This document shows positions 6,453 through 10,189 of a DNA stretch of 10,189 nucleotides, piece after piece. Position 1 is the stretch's first letter; each line of letters starts with the position of its first letter. Location: NCBI GenBank assembly GCA_027592485.1, contig JAQCKL010000113.1, forward strand, positions 1 to 10,189, written 5' to 3'. The position numbers and the translations under genes are program-made. Below the pieces are notes generated by a model, which saw only the letters and a program-made list of their open reading frames with translations, did not search any database and had not been told where the DNA came from. The DNA comes from Cyanobacteriota bacterium. Lineage in GTDB: Bacteria; Cyanobacteriota; Cyanobacteriia; Phormidesmidales; Phormidesmidaceae.

Positions 6453-6461
6453 TTCTCCACA
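6453..6461 (+). promoter_or_regulatory. DnaA box (TTCTCCACA, one mismatch)
   Basis: This is the first plus-strand box. It marks the switch in box orientation and differs from both consensus forms at the third base. Confidence 0.6.
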
Positions 6462-6524
6462 GCCCTTGACACCACAGCCTTTTTTCCCCATTGGGGCAGG
6501 TTATATCCCGACTGTACCGCTACT

Positions 6525-6533
6525 TTTTCCACA
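6525..6533 (+). promoter_or_regulatory. DnaA box (TTTTCCACA, perfect cyanobacterial form)
   Basis: Exact match to the cyanobacterial consensus, 21 bp (two turns) from the next copy. Confidence 0.85.
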
Positions 6534-6545
6534 GTTATAGGGCTG

Positions 6546-6554
6546 TTTTCCACA
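6546..6554 (+). promoter_or_regulatory. DnaA box (TTTTCCACA, perfect cyanobacterial form)
   Basis: A second exact copy on the plus strand and the outermost strong box on the dnaA side. Confidence 0.85.
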
Positions 6555-6653
6555 GTGCTCTGGAGAGCAAAGATTCACAAAACGTTAGGTTTGGGCAACG
6601 ATGGTTGGTCGTTGAGAGCGGTTCGCCGGATCAATCATTCCCCAAGACGAATC

Positions 6654-6676
6654 TGCCCCACAACAGTTGTGGGGCA
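6654..6676. terminator. perfect 10-bp hairpin downstream of dnaA
   Basis: TGCCCCACAA (6654-6663) and TTGTGGGGCA (6667-6676) are perfect arms around a 3-nt loop. The hairpin lies 73 nt beyond the dnaA stop in the direction of dnaA transcription, so it could end or attenuate the dnaA transcript before the origin. No T-run follows on the minus strand. It could equally be a structural element of oriC. Confidence 0.45.
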
Positions 6677-6695
6677 GGCCAGTTGTAGGGCAGAC
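6664..6695 (+). repeat. two tandem 16-bp repeats beside the origin
   Basis: CAGTTGTGGGGCAGGC (6664-6679) is followed directly by CAGTTGTAGGGCAGAC (6680-6695), 14 of 16 identical. The array overlaps the right arm of the hairpin. An outer AATCTG (6650-6655) and CAGATT (6696-6701) enclose the whole unit, allowing alternative stems. Confidence 0.65.
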
Positions 6696-6749
6696 CAGAT
6701 TTCTGAAAGCGATCGCCGTATCTATGAACGATGGAACCGCTTGGGTTGA

Positions 6750-8120
6750 TTAATTTTGGCCCATCAAATTGATTCGATCTCTAACGCGACGAATCGTCTG
6801 AGCTAAATCTAAATCTTGCTTGATCAGCTTGGTGATTTTTTCGCAGCTGTACATGACGGTGGTGTGGTCCTTGCCGCCAAAGGCTTCACCTACCTTAGGC
6901 AAGCTCAGGGCGGTGTGCTGGCGCATCAGGTACATGCCCACCTGGCGGGCCAGGCTGATTTCCCGCCGCCGGGAGGGGCCTTTTAGGTCAGAGACGGTCA
7001 CATGAAAGACTTCTGAGACAATCTGAATCACTTCGCTAGGGGTGACATCGACTTTTTCGACCGGGTGATTGAGAACGGGCATCAGGTTATCGACCGTCAT
7101 GGCCAGGCCCGAGATCGAGGTGTAGGCGATCGCGCGGATCAAGGCCCCTTCAAGCTCGCGAATATTAGAGGTATAGGTGGCGGCGATGTATTCAATCACA
7201 TCCCGAGGCAGGCGCACATTCTCGTATTCGGCCTTTTTCTGCAGAATCGCCATTCGGGTTTCAAAATCGGGGGATTGAATGTCAGCAATCAATCCCATCG
7301 AAAACCGTGAGCAGAGTCGTTCTTGGAGGCGGGGAATCTGATTGGGGGGGCGATCGGAGGCAATTACAATCTGCTTGCCGGCCTCATGCAACGTATTAAA
7401 GGTGTGGAAAAACTCTTCCTGGGTGTATTCCTTCCCTTCAATAAATTGGATGTCATCCACTAGCAACACATCGACGGCCCGATAGTGATCGCGAAAGCGC
7501 TGCATGCTGTCCTTGCGGATCGCCGTGATCAAGTCATTGGTAAATTGCTCGGTGGAGACGTAGGAAATACGCGCATCTTGGCTAATCTCCAGGCGGTAGT
7601 GACCGATCGCCTGCATCAGGTGAGTCTTACCTAATCCCACCCCTCCACACAGAAACAAGGGATTAAATTCTCGGCCAGGGGCTTCGGCCACCGCCAAGGC
7701 AGCGGCATGGGCCATGCGATTGTTTGCGCCGACCACAAACCGCGAAAAGACCGCTTTGGGGTTGAGCCCCACGGGGCGGTGCTGGGTCACCTTAGGGGTG
7801 ACAGTGCTGCTGGGAGTAGGCCAACTGACATCAGAGCTGGGTGCCGGGGAGTGGGTCGAGGCAGCCATGTCGGTATCGACCATCACCTGAATATCGACGG
7901 AATGGCCCAGCACTTCAGTGACAACGCTATTAATGGTGCCGAGATAGTGCTTTTGTAGCCAGTTGCGGGCAAAGGGGTTGGGGGTGGTGATAGTCAGAGC
8001 GGTGTCTGACAGCTCTTCGATCCGAGCCGGTTTAATCCAGGTTTCGAAGGTGGGTCGGCTGAGTTGGCTCTGTAGTCGCTCCAATACTTCGTCCCAGAGT
8101 CCCTGTAACGTTTGCTCCAC
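6750..8120 (-). CDS. dnaA: chromosomal replication initiator protein DnaA
   Basis: The protein is 456 aa, full length for the family. The start is a GTG (complement of 8118-8120) behind a strong Shine-Dalgarno. Residues 1-80 are domain I (LWDEVLERLQSQLSRPTFETW), for self-association and helicase loading. Residues 81-120 are a short Ser/Pro/Thr linker (domain II). The AAA+ domain III runs from about 121. It has Walker A GGVGLGKTH (159-167), Walker B VLLVDDIQF (218-226), sensor I IVIASDRPP (251-259), the Arg-finger stretch LQERLCSRF (265-273) and sensor II NIRELEGAL (319-327). Domain IV ends with the DNA-binding signature GGKDHTTVMYSCEKI (415-429), which recognises DnaA boxes such as those just downstream. 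All key residues are present. It is co-oriented with dnaN but separated from it by the box cluster. Confidence 0.98.
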   Translation of the reverse strand: MEQTLQGLWDEVLERLQSQLSRPTFETWIKPARIEELSDTALTITTPNPFARNWLQKHYLGTINSVVTEVLGHSVDIQVMVDTDMAASTHSPAPSSDVSWPTPSSTVTPKVTQHRPVGLNPKAVFSRFVVGANNRMAHAAALAVAEAPGREFNPLFLCGGVGLGKTHLMQAIGHYRLEISQDARISYVSTEQFTNDLITAIRKDSMQRFRDHYRAVDVLLVDDIQFIEGKEYTQEEFFHTFNTLHEAGKQIVIASDRPPNQIPRLQERLCSRFSMGLIADIQSPDFETRMAILQKKAEYENVRLPRDVIEYIAATYTSNIRELEGALIRAIAYTSISGLAMTVDNLMPVLNHPVEKVDVTPSEVIQIVSEVFHVTVSDLKGPSRRREISLARQVGMYLMRQHTALSLPKVGEAFGGKDHTTVMYSCEKITKLIKQDLDLAQTIRRVRDRINLMGQN

Positions 8121-8496
8121 AGCTGACCTCCATGTGGCCGATTGATGTCTTCATCCGGTCTTCGCACCCTCAAGCTTGCTTCATCCACGCCACCACCCGC
8201 TTCATCACCTCAAACCGGTGGGCGGAGGGGGCTGGCTTGACCGGCACAAAACACCCATCAGGACTTACTAGCCTACCCGATCTCGCCCCAGAAGACAGAA
8301 GGAAAATCTTTATATAGCGTTAACCGCCATGGAGATCACGCTAGGGGTGGGTTTTATCCCTCCGGTTGGGGCTAAGGCGTTTAGGGATGAGGCTGCCCAG
8401 GGGCGACCTAGGGGTACAACGGCAAGGGGTGCAACGCGGCATTTTGGGTAGCCTGAAAAGCAGTAGTAGAAGCAGCCGGTTATTGAGGCGATTGCC
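8121..8496. other. divergent upstream region of dnaA and the 8497 gene
   Basis: There is no credible gene in these 376 nt. CTTCATC occurs three times near the dnaA start (8149, 8179, 8200). A TATATA (8311-8316) inside CTTTATATAGCG is the most A/T-rich spot and could serve as a -10 element for either direction. Two weak DnaA-like sites with two mismatches each (around 8114-8122 and 8181-8189) are present. Near-identical 12-mers AGGGGTACAACG (8410) and AGGGGTGCAACG (8425) repeat with a 15-bp period upstream of the 8497 gene. Confidence 0.5.
8126..8131 (-). promoter_or_regulatory. Shine-Dalgarno deciding the dnaA GTG start
   Basis: GGAGGT on the minus strand lies 5 nt before the GTG at 8118-8120. 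It supports this start over a nearby upstream ATG on the minus strand, which overlaps the Shine-Dalgarno. Confidence 0.75.
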
Positions 8497-9267
8497 ATGA
8501 AGGAACTCTGTGTCCTATACCACTATCACAAGGTAGACCCCATCACCCTTCAGCACTTTAACCTGCTCAAGGAGCATAACCCGGATGCCGCGATTATCCC
8601 GGTGACCAGTGCGGTCCCAGAGTATCTACCCGGTTCTGTGGATGTGGATAATTTTCCTTCCCAGTGGGATACCCGCAATAAATGGCGCGCCATTGATACG
8701 ACTTTTTATCTGTGGTTTTTAAATCGGCAAGTGTCGGCGGAGCGCTACATCATCATTGAATACGACTGTCGCTGCACCCTGCCCCTTAAGGAAGCCTATG
8801 GCGAGGTCTGGGATGCCCAGGTGAGCTGCCGTAGTTTTTATACCCCCGAAACCAAGCCAGATTGGAGTTGGTTCAAAGAGCAGGAAGTGAATAACCTGGA
8901 TCCGAGCGATCGCCCCTATATTGCTGGGGTCGTGCCCTATGTTTGCAGCCTCTTCTCCCACGAGGCGGTGGAGCGAATGATCGAGAACCTGAGCCGTAAT
9001 GACGTGTTCTGTGAGTTGCGCATGGGGACTGCGATTCGTAAGGCAGGGCTATCGGTGACCGAATTTCCACCCGCCCTGCGTCAAGGGGTCTATGCCGATA
9101 CCCATCCCTTTGATTTAAGCCAGCCCGGTGTCTATCATCCCGTCAAACCCAGGGCCATTTATGAAGAGCGCTTAGCCCGGAAATTGTTGAGAAAGCAACA
9201 GAAGCTAGAGGCCCAGCAAAAATTGGCCCAGCAGCCAGCTTGGTTGAACTGGTTACGGAGAAAGTGA
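8497..9267 (+). CDS. hypothetical protein, possibly glycosyltransferase-like
   Basis: The protein is 256 aa and soluble. The ATG is preceded by GAGG at about 8 nt. The first half alternates hydrophobic strands and helices: ELCVLYHYH at the N-terminus, then a helix with WRAIDTTFYLWFL, then SAERYIIIEYDCRC (80-93). That last stretch is placed like the metal-binding acidic motif at the end of the fourth strand in GT-A glycosyltransferases, here EYD rather than DxD. A later NDVFCELRMGTAIRKAG (168-184) could hold a catalytic acid (Glu173). The last 35 residues are a Lys/Gln/Leu-rich helix ending in Trp-Leu-Arg-Arg-Lys. The glycosyltransferase link is inference from layout only. It is divergent from dnaA and followed by def after 68 nt. 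Confidence 0.8.
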   Translation: MKELCVLYHYHKVDPITLQHFNLLKEHNPDAAIIPVTSAVPEYLPGSVDVDNFPSQWDTRNKWRAIDTTFYLWFLNRQVSAERYIIIEYDCRCTLPLKEAYGEVWDAQVSCRSFYTPETKPDWSWFKEQEVNNLDPSDRPYIAGVVPYVCSLFSHEAVERMIENLSRNDVFCELRMGTAIRKAGLSVTEFPPALRQGVYADTHPFDLSQPGVYHPVKPRAIYEERLARKLLRKQQKLEAQQKLAQQPAWLNWLRRK

Positions 9268-9335
9268 ACGGCTGGCAGGTACGGCGGGGCCTTTGCTCGG
9301 GGGCTTAGAATAGGCTAAATGCCGATCTTCAAACG

Positions 9336-9923
9336 ATGCCGCATCCCCAGGAGGACTTCCCAAGACCGATGGCAGCCGCAGCTTTACCGGGAGAGCCGCG
9401 CCCAGTGATACAACTGGGTGATCCGCGCCTCCGACAAGTGGCGGTTCCGGTGCAAGACTTTGACGATCGTCTCCAAGCGCTGATTGACGATCTGATCTGG
9501 ACGGCGGAGCAAACCCATGGGGTGGGCATTGCCGCCCCCCAAGTGGGCGAGTCCCTACGTGTGTTGATCGTGGCCTCACGGCCCAACCCCCGCTATCCCG
9601 ATGCGCCACTGATGGCACCGACCGCCATGGTCAACCCCCGCATCGTCGCCCATGACGAAGTCATGCTAGACGGCTGGGAAGGCTGTCTGAGCGTGCCGGA
9701 TCAGCGGGGCCAGGTCCCCCGTTACCGAACCGTTGAGGTGGACTATTGCGATCGCCATGGCACCTGGAAACGCCAGGTGCTGACGGATTTTGTGGCCCGC
9801 ATTTTCCAACACGAGCATGACCATTTAGAGGGCCATGTATTTTTGGATCGGGTGCCTGTGGGGAGGACGGTCCTCAGCGAAGCGGAATACTGGACCTATG
9901 TGGCCCCAGCTAGCTCCCCCTAA
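9336..9923 (+). CDS. def: peptide deformylase
   Basis: The protein is 195 aa from the ATG at 9336. It removes the N-formyl group from new polypeptides as they leave the ribosome. All three diagnostic motifs are intact. Motif 1 is GVGIAAPQVG (62-71, with Gln69). Motif 2 is EGCLSV (115-120), where Cys117 binds the metal. Motif 3 is QHEHDHLEG (158-166), where His159 and His163 bind the metal and Glu160 is the catalytic base. The insert after motif 1 (SRPNPRYPDAPLMAPT) is of the kind seen in some type 1 deformylases. A second ATG at 9369 is possible: it has AGGAGG upstream, but 14 nt away. The gene begins 68 nt after the 8497 gene. A TAGAAT hexamer at 9306-9311 could be its own -10 element. Confidence 0.97.
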   Translation: MPHPQEDFPRPMAAAALPGEPRPVIQLGDPRLRQVAVPVQDFDDRLQALIDDLIWTAEQTHGVGIAAPQVGESLRVLIVASRPNPRYPDAPLMAPTAMVNPRIVAHDEVMLDGWEGCLSVPDQRGQVPRYRTVEVDYCDRHGTWKRQVLTDFVARIFQHEHDHLEGHVFLDRVPVGRTVLSEAEYWTYVAPASSP

Positions 9924-9967
9924 TATTTTTTCGGGAAATAAATACGGCCCAACCTGACTTGCGGCTT

Positions 9968-9994
9968 GGCCTCACTTATTACTGGGCCTCACTT
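9968..9994 (+). repeat. short direct repeat
   Basis: GGCCTCACTT occurs at 9968-9977 and again at 9985-9994, a 17-bp period. It overlaps the stop of the broken minus-strand frame. Its meaning is unknown. Confidence 0.5.
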
Positions 9995-10163
9995 GCAGTG
10001 GGGCTACCTTAGGGTGCTCAAGCTTGACCCTTAAGAAAGTGGTGACCTTGATTTCAGCGACATAGCAAAAGAGGAGTAGCACCACTAGGTATAAGCATTT
10101 TTCAAGCCAGGGGTTATGAATAAAATCGTAACTACCTAGGTCCCTGCTACCAATGTTGGCGTT
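9972..10163 (-). pseudogene. C-terminal tail of a membrane protein lacking a start codon
   Basis: On the minus strand a frame closed upstream by TAA (10164-10166) and ending in TGA (9972-9974) reads GSRDLGSYDFIHNPWLEK, then CLYLVVLLLFCYVAEIK, then a Lys/Arg-rich tail ending RPSNK. One clear membrane helix is followed by a basic tail, which looks like a genuine protein end. No ATG, GTG or TTG precedes the helix; the first GTG codons are inside it. A second frame entering from the right edge reads ILSNAVQGKTPTLVAGT and stops at TAG (10136-10138). One small indel near 10136-10163 would join the two. I do not recognise the family, and random coding-like sequence remains possible. Confidence 0.35.
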
Positions 10164-10189
10164 TTACCCTGTACGGCATTAGAGAGAAT

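Larger units (their letters stand above)
6186..6749. other. oriC: candidate chromosomal replication origin (oriC) between dnaA and dnaN
   Basis: This 564-nt gap has no credible gene. It holds six DnaA-box matches: three read on the minus strand (6371-6443) and three on the plus strand (6453-6554), so the two groups point toward each other. Two are exact TTATCCACA and two are exact TTTTCCACA, the form typical of cyanobacteria. TTTTCCCCA at 6482-6490 is a weaker seventh. An A/T-rich purine tract near 6320-6355 is a possible unwinding element. A hairpin and a 16-bp tandem repeat lie at 6650-6701. Location beside dnaA and dnaN plus clustered boxes is the standard signature of oriC. Confidence 0.85.

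Noticed and set aside
6650..6701. CRISPR array
   Set aside because: Only two directly abutting 16-bp units with no spacers and no cas genes nearby.
6261..6749. 162-codon plus-strand frame across the dnaA-dnaN gap
   Set aside because: It runs through all the DnaA boxes and repeats, and its translation has no family character. The origin interpretation explains the stretch.
9924..9945. A/T-rich TATTTTTTC/GAAATAAATA segment as a def terminator
   Set aside because: The arms pair only with several interruptions and no G/C-rich stem is present, so I do not call it.
1..10189. tRNA, rRNA or riboswitch genes
   Set aside because: I saw no cloverleaf with a CCA end or T-loop signature, no rRNA-like stretch and no known riboswitch core.

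Overview
This window is cyanobacterial chromosome, and it probably holds the replication origin. The main grounds are ten copies of the HIP1 palindrome GCGATCGC (at 1176, 2346, 2711, 3802, 4440, 4905, 6709, 7126, 8906 and 9748), far above chance in 10 kb. A PerR/FurC-type regulator and several proteins also look restricted to cyanobacteria. Base composition is moderately GC-rich. I cannot name the genus from sequence alone.

Left flank (1-737): a minus-strand reading frame running off the left edge encodes the N-terminal part of an MlaE-type lipid ABC transporter permease. A long hairpin lies near the window end, inside that frame. The stretch between this gene and the next is non-coding as far as I can see, but it holds an excellent match to the cyanobacterial LexA operator.

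Accessory block (738-4206, plus strand): four genes of unknown or poorly known function. They are a protein with a C-terminal membrane anchor, a small membrane-anchored protein, a lipoprotein with a degenerate LytM-like beta domain, and a large Pro/Ala-rich secreted protein. The last three are packed like an operon (35-nt overlap, then a 49-nt gap). The first is bracketed by an inverted repeat with a 21-bp perfect core. All of them look cell-envelope directed.

Regulator (4392-4850, plus): a PerR/FurC peroxide-sensing Fur-family repressor, convergent with a 24-codon hydrophobic mini-ORF (4847-4921, minus) that overlaps its stop codon.

Replication block (5040-8120, minus): dnaN (sliding clamp) and dnaA (initiator) are both transcribed leftward. 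The 564-nt gap between them has a cluster of DnaA boxes in two opposing groups, plus a hairpin/tandem-repeat element just downstream of dnaA. This is the best oriC candidate. DnaA would open this region, and the clamp encoded beside it would serve the new forks.

Right flank (8121-10189): a 376-nt dnaA upstream region, then a plus-strand gene for a possible glycosyltransferase-like protein, then def (peptide deformylase). The last 220 bases hold what looks like the out-of-frame tail of a minus-strand membrane protein.

Most of the window is ordinary core-genome material. The items most worth a second look are the origin architecture, the inverted repeats around the first plus-strand gene, the LexA-like operator, the hairpin cutting the MlaE homology, the 24-codon ORF and the broken right-end frame.
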